The translations under genes and the position numbers were made by a program. Below are positions 1-7,984 of a DNA stretch of 32,511 nt, piece after piece. Position 1 is the first letter of the stretch, and every line of letters starts with the position of its first letter. The notes below the pieces were generated by a model. It did no database searches. It was not told the DNA's origin and saw nothing but the letters and a program-made list of their open reading frames with translations. The DNA comes from Glaciihabitans sp. (lineage in GTDB: Bacteria; Actinomycetota; Actinomycetes; Actinomycetales; Microbacteriaceae): assembly GCA_017882805.1 (NCBI GenBank), contig JADGOT010000081.1, forward strand, positions 1-32,511, in the 5' to 3' direction.

Positions 1-119
1 AGCGCGGCAGCCTGCACGACCTGAAGCTGGAACAGTCGCCCGCTGAACACCAGCACCACCAGGAAGACCACAACCACGGTGAGCGTGAGTCGCACGCTCG
101 CTCTTCTGGCTCTGTTCAT
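1..119 (-). CDS. ftsI: Peptidoglycan transpeptidase FtsI (PBP3), N-terminal fragment
   Basis: Only the first 39 codons lie in the window; the gene runs off the left edge. The visible peptide starts MNRARRASVRLTLTV, followed by one hydrophobic membrane segment (about residues 11-27) and then FSGRLFQLQVVQ, the usual juxtamembrane start of a class B penicillin-binding protein. FtsI cross-links septal peptidoglycan in the divisome. The ATG at 119 is 11 bp below the stop of the upstream FtsL-like gene and has an AAAGG-like ribosome site. The assignment rests on this short peptide plus position: mraZ-rsmH-ftsL-ftsI is the standard dcw order. The catalytic domain is not visible. Confidence 0.8.
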   Translation of the reverse strand, partial: MNRARRASVRLTLTVVVVFLVVLVFSGRLFQLQVVQAAA

Positions 120-130
120 TGACCTTTGTC

Positions 131-781
131 CTAGTGCGTCACCGGGGATGGCAGGTCGCCGGAGTTCGACGGGTTCGCCTTCGCCGGCACGGTTTTACCC
201 GTTGCGGCCGTCGACGATCCCTTGGTCGATTGTGAGTTGTCGGATGTCGAAACGGCCGCATTCGCGTCGCCGTGTCCTGCACCTGTGGATTTGATGAGAG
301 GAATCGTTACGAGGAGGGAGTTGGGAACACTGTCTGTCGAGCCATCCCCAGACGTCCCCGGTGCGCTTGCTGCCCCCGCCGGCGCTGCGTTGCCGAGCAC
401 AGAACCGTCGGAGAGGCGAAGGAAGGCGGCTTGCGAGGAGTTGACCATGCCAAGAGCGAGCGCATTTGCCTGAAGATTCTGGCTCGAACCCAACGTGTCT
501 AGTTTCTCGTTGAGTGAGGACGCGGTCCTCCCGAGATTCTGCTGCACAGACTGCAGGTCGGTGATTGTGTATGCACCACTCGAGAGCGCAATCGTGATGA
601 GAAGCTGCACCAGGAAGATGGCGAACAGCACCCCGGTGGCACCAAGCGCGTATACGAGCTTGGGACGTGCACGTCTCTGTGCACTGGTCGTGACGATCTG
701 GACACGTCGGGGCACAGGCACGAGCGCGATCTCGTCACGCGTGCGACGCACCGATGGTGCGTAGGCGAGGTTCGAGCTCAT
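131..781 (-). CDS. FtsL-like septum-formation membrane protein
   Basis: A 216-residue single-pass membrane protein with a basic cytoplasmic N-terminus (residues 1-41), one membrane helix at about 42-66, a polar region of coiled-coil character (about 74-110), and a long low-complexity Ser/Gly/Ala/Thr tail. This is the shape and position of FtsL, the divisome scaffold acting with FtsB/FtsQ. FtsL sequence is poorly conserved, so the name comes mainly from context between rsmH and ftsI. Its ATG overlaps the rsmH stop in an ATGA arrangement, implying translational coupling. The disordered tail of roughly 100 residues makes it longer than a typical FtsL of 90-130 residues. Confidence 0.7.
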   Translation of the reverse strand: MSSNLAYAPSVRRTRDEIALVPVPRRVQIVTTSAQRRARPKLVYALGATGVLFAIFLVQLLITIALSSGAYTITDLQSVQQNLGRTASSLNEKLDTLGSSQNLQANALALGMVNSSQAAFLRLSDGSVLGNAAPAGAASAPGTSGDGSTDSVPNSLLVTIPLIKSTGAGHGDANAAVSTSDNSQSTKGSSTAATGKTVPAKANPSNSGDLPSPVTH

Positions 782-1731
782 GCCGCGTCCCGCACTCTCT
801 CGACGGCGCGCAGGCGCACGGGGGTCGCGCGAGGGTTGTCGTGTCGTTCCTGCTCGCTGGCCAGTTCGGCGCCGCGAACGAGAAGTCGTAGCTCGGGCCG
901 ATGTTCCGGTAGTTCCACGGGCAGCCCGCTCGGCGCCGTTGATGTCGAACCAGCGGCGAATGCCCGCTTCACGATGCGGTCTTCCAGCGACTGGTATGCG
1001 AGAACCACCATGCGTCCGCCCACGGCGAGAGCATCAATGCCGGCCGGAATCGCTCGCGCGAGAACGCCAAGCTCATCGTTGACCTCGATGCGAAGGGCCT
1101 GAAACACCCGCTTGGCAGGATGCCCGGCACGCCTGACTGCGGCGGGGGTAGCTGCGATCAGCAGTTCGACGAGTTGACCAGACCGCGAGAGGGGGGAGAT
1201 CTCGCGAGCCTGGACGATCTTGCGCGCGTAGCGCGGGGCGAGTTTTTCCTCGCCGTATTCGAAGAAAATCCGGCGCAGGTCGTACTCGCTGTATTCGGCG
1301 AGGATTCGCTCCGCTGTCAGCTTGGACGCAGCGTCCATCCGCATGTCGAGCGGGGCATCCTGAGAGTACGAGAATCCGCGATCGACTCGGTCGAGCTGGA
1401 GTGACGAGACCCCGAGGTCGAACAGGATGCCGGTGGCTCGTGCAAACCCCTGCGCCTCAAGAGCATCCGGTACCGCGTCATAGACGGAATGAACGAGGCG
1501 CACCCGCGCGCCAAAGGGCGCAAGCCTCTCGCTCGCGAGCGCGAGCGCCTCGTCATCGCGATCGATGCCGACCAGAACTAGTTCGGGGAAACGGGTCAGG
1601 AACGCCTCCGCGTGACCGCCGAGCCCGAGGGTTGCATCCACGAGAACTGCACCCGGAGCAGCCAGCGCAGGCGCCAGGAGCTCGACCGTACGCTCGAGAA
1701 GCACAGGAGTATGTAGTGAAGTGTCGACCAT
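778..1731 (-). CDS. rsmH: 16S rRNA (cytosine1402-N4)-methyltransferase RsmH (MraW)
   Basis: SAM-dependent enzyme that N4-methylates C1402 in the P site of 16S rRNA. From the chosen ATG ([19 protein letters not shown]) the protein has 317 residues, close to E. coli RsmH (313). Family marks are HTPVLLE at the N-terminus, the SAM motif [35 protein letters not shown], and the C-terminal [12 protein letters not shown] and [10 protein letters not shown]. An in-frame ATG at 1788 would add 19 residues, but family similarity starts at the inner Met; neither start has a strong ribosome site, so the exact start is uncertain. It follows mraZ by 125 bp and overlaps the FtsL-like gene by 4 nt. Confidence 0.95.
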   Translation of the reverse strand: MVDTSLHTPVLLERTVELLAPALAAPGAVLVDATLGLGGHAEAFLTRFPELVLVGIDRDDEALALASERLAPFGARVRLVHSVYDAVPDALEAQGFARATGILFDLGVSSLQLDRVDRGFSYSQDAPLDMRMDAASKLTAERILAEYSEYDLRRIFFEYGEEKLAPRYARKIVQAREISPLSRSGQLVELLIAATPAAVRRAGHPAKRVFQALRIEVNDELGVLARAIPAGIDALAVGGRMVVLAYQSLEDRIVKRAFAAGSTSTAPSGLPVELPEHRPELRLLVRGAELASEQERHDNPRATPVRLRAVERVRDAA

Positions 1732-1856
1732 GAGAAACGGGCAAGATCTGAATCGATCTGAAACCCCCAGAAGCTGATCCCCATCCATTCAGGCGAAACC
1801 GGGCATCGGGGAAGAGTGTCCGGGTTCGAGAACGGCTGAGGGTCGGCTACTGGGCG

Positions 1857-2288
1857 CTAGAAGAGCCCGGGGATCACCTCCTCAGTCCTGTTCGCGTACT
1901 TTGATTCGGCTTCGCCGTAGTAGGTGTTCCAGGCGTCTGTGTCCCAGATTTCGGCCCGGTTGCCCGCTCCGATGACAGTTAGCTCGCGATCGAGACCTGC
2001 GTATTCGCGAAGGATCACCGGCAGGGTGACGCGGTTCTGCTTGTCTGGCAGCTCCTGGATTGCGCCGGAGAGCAACCCGCGCTGGTAGTCCCTGGTGGCT
2101 TTGTCGGTGACTGGCCCCTGGCTGACCTTTTCGAGAACGCGCTCGAACTCGCGGGAGCTGTACACGTAAAGGCAGTGTTCCTGGCCCCTGGTGATGACGA
2201 CGCCCGCGGCGAGCTCGTCCCTGAACTTGGCCGGCAGGATGATGCGGCCTTTTTCGTCGAGCTTCGGAGCATAGGTGCCAAGAAACAT
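1857..2288 (-). CDS. mraZ: Transcriptional regulator MraZ
   Basis: AbrB-fold DNA-binding protein that controls the dcw operon it heads. The protein starts [21 protein letters not shown] and has 143 residues, normal for the family. Both SpoVT/AbrB-like halves are seen: [16 protein letters not shown] at about residues 10-25 and [18 protein letters not shown] around 85-105. The ATG at 2288 is preferred over one six codons upstream because a GAGGGGAG ribosome site sits about 10 nt before it. Three GTGGAG boxes lie 45-70 bp upstream, the expected MraZ operator, so autorepression of the division operon is likely. Confidence 0.97.
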   Translation of the reverse strand: MFLGTYAPKLDEKGRIILPAKFRDELAAGVVITRGQEHCLYVYSSREFERVLEKVSQGPVTDKATRDYQRGLLSGAIQELPDKQNRVTLPVILREYAGLDRELTVIGAGNRAEIWDTDAWNTYYGEAESKYANRTEEVIPGLF

Positions 2289-2332
2289 CAGGCACGCTCC
2301 CCTCAACGATCCGGCCAGAATTTCAGGTTGAC

Positions 2333-2358
2333 CTCCACTTTACTCCACATTTCTCCAC
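2333..2358 (-). promoter_or_regulatory. MraZ operator: three GTGGAG repeats at 10-bp spacing
   Basis: On the minus strand GTGGAG occurs three times, at 2358-2353, 2348-2343 and 2338-2333, exactly one helical turn apart, with AT-rich 4-bp spacers (AAAT, TAAA). Evenly spaced GTGGAG-type boxes upstream of mraZ are the known binding pattern for the ring-shaped MraZ octamer. The array lies between the mraZ start and the most likely -10 element. Confidence 0.85.
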
Positions 2359-2368
2359 AAAATGAAGA

Positions 2369-2374
2369 AAAATA
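2369..2374 (-). promoter_or_regulatory. Candidate -10 element for mraZ
   Basis: TATTTT on the minus strand fits the actinobacterial TANNNT -10 pattern. Transcription would start near 2362, directly before the MraZ boxes, so bound MraZ would overlap the initial transcribed region. No good -35 is visible, so this is tentative. Confidence 0.35.
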
Positions 2375-2425
2375 CCCAAATCGAATGCCCCCCTTTCGAG
2401 GCAAGGCTGAAATCTCGGACGTTTT

Positions 2426-2447
2426 GGGGGTGGATGGAGGTGGAGGG
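2426..2447 (+). other. G-rich tract upstream of mraZ promoter
   Basis: A run of G blocks separated by 1-5 bases (GGGGG, GG, GG, GG, GGGG) on the plus strand, equal to a C-rich run on the mraZ coding strand. It includes one extra GTGGAG in the opposite orientation (2440-2445). It could form a two-layer G-quadruplex. No function is known. Confidence 0.4.
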
Positions 2448-2489
2448 GATTTCACGAATATCGGCTCAAACGTGGCGCGATAGCAACAA

Positions 2490-2521
2490 AAAAGGGCCGA
2501 TCCGAGTGGATCAGCCCTTTT
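2490..2521. terminator. Bidirectional-type intrinsic terminator
   Basis: AAAAGGGC pairs with GCCCTTTT, followed by one C/A mismatch and GATCC pairing with GGATC around a GAGT loop. The A and T tracts on both sides let it work in either direction. It lies 18 bp after the DUF3040 stop and insulates the mraZ promoter region from that gene. Confidence 0.9.
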
Positions 2522-2539
2522 AGAAGTTAGTGGAGGGGT

Positions 2540-2920
2540 TTATTCGTCGTGCTCGTCCGTACGGTTTTCCCACTGATCGTTGCCATTTTGACGAAACGAC
2601 CCGCCGGTTCCGCTGGAGGTATCTGCTCCCGCATTCGATCCAGGACGAGCGGACGACGTACCGCGGGGAGGCGTGAGCGCAATGAGCACTCCCGCAAACA
2701 TGAGGATGAAGCCGAGCACTCCGACAATCGGCAGTCGAACACCCACGCCAGCGATCAAAGTCGCGACGCCGACGACACCAATCAATACCCCGGTGACGAT
2801 CGTCGTATATGTGGGGCGGCCATGCCGACCCGCTGCACCAGCGACAAAATCGGCGTCGTTATGGTAGAGACTGCGCTCCATTTCTTCAAGGAGCCGCTGC
2901 TCCTGCTCGGAAAGTGGCAT
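2540..2920 (-). CDS. DUF3040 family membrane protein
   Basis: A 126-residue protein of a small actinobacterial membrane family of unknown function. The N-terminus MPLSEQEQRLLEEMERSLY followed by DADFV is the typical DUF3040 opening. Two membrane helices follow at about 38-58 and 61-82, then a hydrophilic acidic tail rich in Ser, Gly and Asn. The start at 2920 is chosen over one seven codons upstream because a GAGG site precedes it by 8-9 nt and the family starts with MPLSE. It is divergent from the polyprenyl synthase, lies next to the dcw cluster as in other actinobacteria, and is followed by its own strong terminator. Confidence 0.88.
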   Translation of the reverse strand: MPLSEQEQRLLEEMERSLYHNDADFVAGAAGRHGRPTYTTIVTGVLIGVVGVATLIAGVGVRLPIVGVLGFILMFAGVLIALTPPRGTSSARPGSNAGADTSSGTGGSFRQNGNDQWENRTDEHDE

Positions 2921-2990
2921 TCTATTTACCTCACGCTGCATCGGTGACGTACTACAACTATTTGCTCAATAGTATCCCCGCCCGCCTAGC

Positions 2991-2996
2991 TAGGCT
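2991..2996 (+). promoter_or_regulatory. Candidate -10 (TAGGCT) for polyprenyl synthase
   Basis: TAGGCT fits TANNNT and lies six bases before the GTG at 3003, so the predicted transcription start is that GTG. An AGGAG at 2997-3001 would instead serve a GTG at 3009 if transcription begins further upstream. No convincing -35 was found. Confidence 0.45.
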
Positions 2997-3002
2997 AGGA
3001 GT

Positions 3003-4124
3003 GTGCCTGTGAGTACCCGGTTAGTCGACCTCATCGGCGCGACGCTCGACGACTTTCTGGCCGACCGTGGGCCCGCCGTTTCTGCGATTGCCACCGAACT
3101 CAGCCCCTTTGTCGAGTACTCCAGCGCCCTGCTCCGCGGAGGCAAACGATTCCGCGCACTCTTTTGCTATTGGGGTTGGAACGCCGTTGGTGCGGGTCGG
3201 GATGGATTCGACCCGCTCGAGACCCTCGAGCCACCCCGCGACCTCGCGAGCGTAGTGGATGTTGCGGCCGGCCTGGAGATATTCCACGCCGCTGCACTCG
3301 TGCACGACGACATCATGGACAACTCCGATACGCGGCGAGGGATGCCCGCGGCACACAAACGCTTTGCAACGCTGCACGTCGACAACGGCTGGACCGGGTC
3401 AGCGGCTGGCTTCGGGGGCTCGGGCGGGCTGCTCCTGGGCGACCTTCTACTCGGCTGGAGCGACGAGCTCATCGAGCGAGGACTCGCGTTGCTCGATTCG
3501 CGCAAAGCGGCAAACGCCGCACGCGCCGAGTTCAATCGAATGCGCACCGAGGTCACGGCGGGTCAGTATCTTGACATCCTCGAGGAGCGGTCATGGCGAA
3601 GCTCCCCCGAGAGCGAACAGCTCGCTCGGGCGCATCGCGTTCTTGTCTACAAGTCGGCCAAATACAGTGTCGAGGCGCCCCTCGCAATCGGTGCTTCGAT
3701 GGGTGGTGGTAGCGACGAGCAGCTGGCAGCGCTTCGCGCATTCGGACTCCCGCTCGGAATCGCCTACCAACTCCGTGACGACATTCTCGGGGTTTTTGGC
3801 GATCCGGATGTTACGGGCAAGCCCGCCGGAGACGATCTGCGCGAAGGCAAGCGCACCGTACTGATAGCAATCGCGCGGGCCGATCTGCCCGCAACCGCCG
3901 TGCGCCTGCTTGACGAACTCCTGGGCGATCCCAGTCTGGACGGCGAACAGATCCGAATGCTACAACGCACGCTCCTCGACGCGGGCAGCGTCGAGAAAGT
4001 CGAGCGCATGATTGCGCACAACGTCGAGCTAGCGCGGGCGGCCCTCGACGGGGCACCCCTCGATCGTGCTGCCCTACTGCAGTTGGGTCATCTCGCGGAC
4101 ACGGTCATCAACCGAAGGTCCTGA
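3003..4124 (+). CDS. Polyprenyl diphosphate synthase (trans-isoprenyl, IdsA family)
   Basis: Trans-prenyltransferase that condenses isopentenyl diphosphate with allylic diphosphates to make C15-C50 chains for quinones, carotenoids or carriers; chain length cannot be read with confidence. It has 373 residues. The substrate-binding GGKRFRALFCYWGW is at about 46-59, the first Asp-rich motif HDDIMDNSDTRRG has D102, D103 and D106, and the second region YQLRDDILGVFGD is near 254-266, followed by GKPAGDDLREGKRTVL. The second motif is DDxxG rather than DDxxD, common in actinobacterial members. The GTG at 3003 fits leaderless translation from TAGGCT; a GTG at 3009 with AGGAG seven bases upstream is an equal alternative. 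A related gene (idsA2) lies near Rv2175c and pknL in mycobacteria. Confidence 0.93.
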   Translation: MPVSTRLVDLIGATLDDFLADRGPAVSAIATELSPFVEYSSALLRGGKRFRALFCYWGWNAVGAGRDGFDPLETLEPPRDLASVVDVAAGLEIFHAAALVHDDIMDNSDTRRGMPAAHKRFATLHVDNGWTGSAAGFGGSGGLLLGDLLLGWSDELIERGLALLDSRKAANAARAEFNRMRTEVTAGQYLDILEERSWRSSPESEQLARAHRVLVYKSAKYSVEAPLAIGASMGGGSDEQLAALRAFGLPLGIAYQLRDDILGVFGDPDVTGKPAGDDLREGKRTVLIAIARADLPATAVRLLDELLGDPSLDGEQIRMLQRTLLDAGSVEKVERMIAHNVELARAALDGAPLDRAALLQLGHLADTVINRRS

Positions 4125-4144
4125 CCCGCAATTGGCACATAAAT

Positions 4145-4486
4145 TCAGAAGCCGAGCGCCTGGGCGACGCGACGAACCTCCGCCTTGCGACCAGCCTTAA
4201 GCGCATCCACGGGGCTGACACCGAGACTGTCTTCCGGAGTGAGCAGCCAGTGCATCGCTTCGTCGTCGTTGAAGCCACTGTCTCCGAGAACCACAAGCGT
4301 GCCTTTGAGTTCTCCCATCGGCTCGCTACCCACAATGAAGTCGGCCGGTACGCGCCACACCCCGTCAACCCGCGAAGCAAGAAGAGCACGGTCCTCGATC
4401 AGTCGCCGCACCTGACTGACTTTGAGGCCGAGCAACTCCGTTAGTTCAGGAATCGTCAGCCACTGCACGTCAGGGAGATCAGCCAC
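4145..4486 (-). CDS. Rv2175c-type winged-helix DNA-binding protein
   Basis: A 113-residue protein with an N-terminal helix-turn-helix (LTIPELTELLGLKVSQVRRLIEDRALLASRVDGVWRVP, about residues 10-47) and a C-terminal domain with LKGTLVVLGDSGFNDDEAMHWL. It matches the organisation of Mycobacterium Rv2175c, a DNA-binding protein known as a substrate of the Ser/Thr kinase PknL. A Ser/Thr kinase gene lies two genes away here (6032-7984), which supports the same pairing. The start is a GTG with AAAGGA 7-8 nt upstream. It is convergent with the polyprenyl synthase; only 20 bp separate the stops and no hairpin terminator is seen. Confidence 0.82.
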   Translation of the reverse strand: MADLPDVQWLTIPELTELLGLKVSQVRRLIEDRALLASRVDGVWRVPADFIVGSEPMGELKGTLVVLGDSGFNDDEAMHWLLTPEDSLGVSPVDALKAGRKAEVRRVAQALGF

Positions 4487-4577
4487 GCCTTAATCCTTTC
4501 ACGCACACTCCCGCAAGCTCCGCATTTCCCAGACTGTTTCCGCGATTGTTTACTTTAGTCACACAAGCAACAGTGAT

Positions 4578-4601
4578 TGACACCAGTGCGATTCTGTGTC
4601 A
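4578..4601. promoter_or_regulatory. Inverted repeat upstream of LysM gene
   Basis: TGACAC and GTGTCA form a perfect 6-bp inverted repeat with a 12-bp spacer in the 194-bp gap between the divergent Rv2175c-like and LysM genes. TTGACA at 4577-4582 could be a -35, but no matching -10 is present. This may be an operator; the rest of the gap shows no clear element. Confidence 0.25.
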
Positions 4602-4680
4602 CGTTTGATCTCTGGGCAGCAGGGGGTGTTGCCGGTATCGGGACCCTGTTTATCGGGTTCTTTTCTAGAACGGGAAGTTC

Positions 4681-5937
4681 ATGTCGGAGTTTTTGGACCG
4701 CGAGCACCCGTCGACCTCGCCTTTTATCGGCCTGCGGCCATCGCGCCTCCCCGCGCCGACTGGTACCGGTAACGCGCGCCACCTCGAACGCACAGAGCCT
4801 GCCCGAGCAGGCCGCACCCTCATGGCGACTATGCCTGTGCTTCTGGTCGGCTCTCTTGCGATCAGCAGCCTCGGGCTCGCACCGGTACCCACGCCCGCGA
4901 AGGCAGATCATCGACACAGGGTCAATGCCACCCACCCGGCGTCAGCTCGGGCATCCATCGACTCCGTGACGGTTGACAACTCCGTGCCGGTCGACGACTC
5001 AGCGACCCCGGGCGAGGTCACTACCGCCGCCGTCGCTCCTGCGACCTACACCGTTCGTACCGGTGACACGGTGAGCGCGATCGCTGGCCGATACGGGATC
5101 TCGACCGCGGCCGTTCTCGCACTCAATGGACTCGGCTGGAAGTCGCTGATCTTCCCCGGCCAGGTACTCCAACTCTCCAAGTTGGTTTCGACTCCACCAG
5201 TTTCTAGCCCGCAGACCGTGAGTACGACCCCGGTCCAGCCGGTGTCCTCCGTCGTCTCGCAGCCACCTGCACCGATTGTGACCACACCTGCCCCCGCCAC
5301 GGTACCGGTCGCGAGCGCTCCCGCGCCGACAACGCCGCCCGCCAAGACCAGCAACGGGAGTTATGTAATCCAACGCGGCGACACCATCACCGCGATCGCA
5401 AAGAAGTTCGGAGTTACCGTAACCGCGGTACTCGCGGCCAACAACCTCAGTGGGTCGAGCATTATCTACGCCGGCCGCACGCTCGTGATCCCGGGCATCC
5501 AGATCGCGCTCGTCGGCTCGGTCACCGTGCCGTTGAGTCCGAGCATGCAGGCCAACGCGCAAACCATCATCTCCGTTGGCCGTTCGCTCGGCGTCCCCGA
5601 CTACGGAATCGTTGTCGCGCTTGCCGCCGCCGCCCAGGAATCAGACCTGCAGAACCTCAGCTACGGTGATCGGGACTCGGTCGGGCTGTTTCAGCAGCGC
5701 CCAAGTGCGGGGTGGGGCACGGTCTCTCAATTAGAGACCGCAAGCTACGCCGCCCGCCTCTTCTACGGCGGGCCGAGCAACCCCAACAGGGGAAAGACGC
5801 GCGGCCTTCTCGATATCGCGGGCTGGCAGTCGATGACCGTGACCCAGGCCGCCCAGGCCGTGCAGATCTCCGGCTCGCCGAACGCCTACGCCAAGTGGGA
5901 GGCGTCCGCGCGGTTCTGGCTCGCCGAGCTGAGCTAG
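4681..5937 (+). CDS. Secreted double-LysM protein with lysozyme-like C-terminal domain
   Basis: A 418-residue exported cell-wall protein. After a charged, Pro-rich N-terminus (1-47), a hydrophobic signal or anchor lies at about 48-68, ending near APVPTPAKAD. LysM 1 is at about 121-165 (TYTVRTGDTVSAIAGRYGI), LysM 2 at about 226-270 (SYVIQRGDTITAIAKKFGV), joined by a Pro/Thr/Val linker. The C-terminal part (about 285-418) contains AAAQESDLQNL and DSVGLFQQRPSAGWGT, resembling transglycosylase/lysozyme-fold domains, with E322-region acid as a possible catalytic residue (inference). LysM domains bind peptidoglycan GlcNAc. The ATG has GGGAAG upstream. An internal ATG at 4822 just before the hydrophobic segment is an alternative start. 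The kinase next door also senses peptidoglycan. Confidence 0.88.
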   Translation: MSEFLDREHPSTSPFIGLRPSRLPAPTGTGNARHLERTEPARAGRTLMATMPVLLVGSLAISSLGLAPVPTPAKADHRHRVNATHPASARASIDSVTVDNSVPVDDSATPGEVTTAAVAPATYTVRTGDTVSAIAGRYGISTAAVLALNGLGWKSLIFPGQVLQLSKLVSTPPVSSPQTVSTTPVQPVSSVVSQPPAPIVTTPAPATVPVASAPAPTTPPAKTSNGSYVIQRGDTITAIAKKFGVTVTAVLAANNLSGSSIIYAGRTLVIPGIQIALVGSVTVPLSPSMQANAQTIISVGRSLGVPDYGIVVALAAAAQESDLQNLSYGDRDSVGLFQQRPSAGWGTVSQLETASYAARLFYGGPSNPNRGKTRGLLDIAGWQSMTVTQAAQAVQISGSPNAYAKWEASARFWLAELS

Positions 5938-6019
5938 CGCGTACCCTTCGCCCGCTGGTTCGACCGTGTGGAATGGCTCGTAGCGCCGTGTTCAGCAGGC
6001 TGCGTCGCGGTCTCGAACC

Positions 6020-6025
6020 TACAAT
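6020..6025 (+). promoter_or_regulatory. -10 element (TACAAT) for leaderless kinase mRNA
   Basis: TACAAT is near consensus, and six bases separate it from the GTG at 6032, so the first base of the start codon is the predicted transcription start. No ribosome-binding site precedes this GTG. The -35 region is weak. Confidence 0.6.
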
Positions 6026-6031
6026 CAAACG

Positions 6032-7984
6032 GTGACTGCAGGCTCAACGGACCAACTGATCGGGCGTCTTCTCGACGGCCGGTATCAGGTGCGTTCCCGC
6101 ATCGCACGTGGCGGAATGGCGACCGTCTATCTGGCGACCGATCTACGCCTCGAGCGCAAGGTTGCCCTCAAGGTCATGCACGGTCATCTGTCGGATGATG
6201 AGAAGTTCCGGGACCGATTCATTCAGGAAGCGCGTTCCGCCGCGCGTCTCGCGCACCCCAACGTGGTCAATGTCTTCGACCAGGGTCAGGACAGCGACAT
6301 GGCGTACCTGGTCATGGAGTACCTGCCGGGGATTACCCTGCGCGATCTGCTTCAGGAACACGGTCGCCTCACTACTGACCAAACCCTCGACATTCTCGAG
6401 GCCGTCCTCGCCGGGCTGTCCGCGGCGCACAAGGCGGGCATTGTGCACCGCGACCTCAAACCGGAGAACGTCCTGCTCGCCGACGATGGGCGCATCAAGA
6501 TCGGCGACTTCGGTCTGGCCCGGGCTGCCAGTGCCAACACCGCAACGGGTGCCGCGCTGCTGGGAACGATCGCCTACCTCTCCCCCGAGCTTGTCACGCG
6601 TGGCATTGCCGACACGCGAAGTGATATCTACGCAGTCGGCATCATGACCTACGAGATGCTGACGGGCAAACAGCCCTTCGTGGGCGAACAGCCCATGCAG
6701 ATCGCGTACCAGCATGCGAACGACACCGTGCCAGCCCCGAGCACCGAGAATCCGCGCGTTCCCGCTGAACTCGACGAGCTGGTGCTCTGGTCGACGGCCA
6801 GGGAACCTGACGAACGCCCGCGTGACGCGCGCGCGCTGCTCAACGAGGTGCTCGCGGTGCGGGCGAAGCTCGATGCCGAAGCCGGGCCGGCGGCAACTTC
6901 GATTCAGCGCACCGTCGTGATGCCTGAGGCGGCGGTTCCGCTCGCCGCAGGCGACGCGTCCGAGACCCAGGTGCTCGATCCGGTTCGTCGCCGGGCCGCT
7001 CCCCCGGTCTCGTCCGCCGTGGATGACCTGGCTAAACGCTCACGCAAGCGCCGCGGGCGCGGCTGGTGGATCGCTGCGCTCATCATCGTTCTCGTTGCTG
7101 CGGCGGGAGGCACGGGTTGGTATTACGGGATCGGGCCCGGCGCGCACGCCTCCGTACCGAATGTTGCGGGTGACACGGTTCCGGCCGCAAGTGCCGCTTT
7201 GACGGCTGCGGGCCTCGAGCCACGGGCGACGACGATTTCGCGCAACGATCCGGATGTCGCGGCAAACGCCGTCTCCGGCACAAGCCCTGCGGTCGGCTCG
7301 ACAGTGGCGAAAGGCGCGAAAGTCACGATAATTCTGTCCACCGGTCCCGCACTGATCAAGATTCCACCGCTCACCGGACTCACTGAGTCGCAAGCAAAGA
7401 GCGCAGTCAAGACCGCGCACTTTCTCGTAGGCAGCCCGACGATCCGACAGTTCGACGCCAAGATCGATAAGGGAACCGTTCTGGACTACCTGGGCAGCGA
7501 CGGTAAGAGTCTGCTCACCCAGACCACCTACAGCGAGAAGCGGCCGATAACGCTAGTGATATCGGCCGGGCCACTCCCCAACGTCAGCGGCCTCACCGTG
7601 GACGCCGCGGTAAAGCTCCTGAAGACGGCCGGCCTGAACGCGGTTGCGGGCAGTGCAGCCTACGACCCGGTCGTGCCACAGGGTGATGTGGTGTCGATCG
7701 ACCCGCAGACCAATTCAGCTGGTGTGTCGCGGTTGTTCCGAGTCGGCGACCCAACGCAGGTTCTGCTCATCACCTCTCGCGGGCCGGAAATGATCCTGGT
7801 TCCCAACGTCGTCGGGTTGAAATGGAATAAGGCCAAGCCAATTCTCGCGGCCGCCGGGTTTGCCCTCGATTACGACCACGCCGCCGACGGCATCGCGGCA
7901 TCTTTCGCCACCGTCGCCACCGAGACGCCCAAGGGTGGCACCTCACAGCCAAAGGGCTCGACCATCAAGATCACGTTCGGCTAG
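6032..7984 (+). CDS. Transmembrane Ser/Thr protein kinase with four PASTA domains
   Basis: A Hanks-type kinase of 650 residues. The kinase domain spans about 18-275: glycine loop ARGGMATVY (26-33), ATP lysine K47, catalytic loop HRDLKPEN (D141, N146), DFG 159-161, and an activation loop with T170/T172. A basic linker leads to one membrane helix at about 345-365, then four extracellular PASTA repeats to the C-terminus, starting near PNVAGD, PPLTGL, PNVSGL and PNVVGL. PASTA domains bind peptidoglycan fragments or lipid II and control kinase activity. The neighbours are those of mycobacterial pknL, although the domain plan is that of PknB. Likely substrates include the Rv2175c-like and FHA proteins (inference). 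Its stop abuts the aroG stop with no gap. Confidence 0.95.
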   Translation: MTAGSTDQLIGRLLDGRYQVRSRIARGGMATVYLATDLRLERKVALKVMHGHLSDDEKFRDRFIQEARSAARLAHPNVVNVFDQGQDSDMAYLVMEYLPGITLRDLLQEHGRLTTDQTLDILEAVLAGLSAAHKAGIVHRDLKPENVLLADDGRIKIGDFGLARAASANTATGAALLGTIAYLSPELVTRGIADTRSDIYAVGIMTYEMLTGKQPFVGEQPMQIAYQHANDTVPAPSTENPRVPAELDELVLWSTAREPDERPRDARALLNEVLAVRAKLDAEAGPAATSIQRTVVMPEAAVPLAAGDASETQVLDPVRRRAAPPVSSAVDDLAKRSRKRRGRGWWIAALIIVLVAAAGGTGWYYGIGPGAHASVPNVAGDTVPAASAALTAAGLEPRATTISRNDPDVAANAVSGTSPAVGSTVAKGAKVTIILSTGPALIKIPPLTGLTESQAKSAVKTAHFLVGSPTIRQFDAKIDKGTVLDYLGSDGKSLLTQTTYSEKRPITLVISAGPLPNVSGLTVDAAVKLLKTAGLNAVAGSAAYDPVVPQGDVVSIDPQTNSAGVSRLFRVGDPTQVLLITSRGPEMILVPNVVGLKWNKAKPILAAAGFALDYDHAADGIAASFATVATETPKGGTSQPKGSTIKITFG

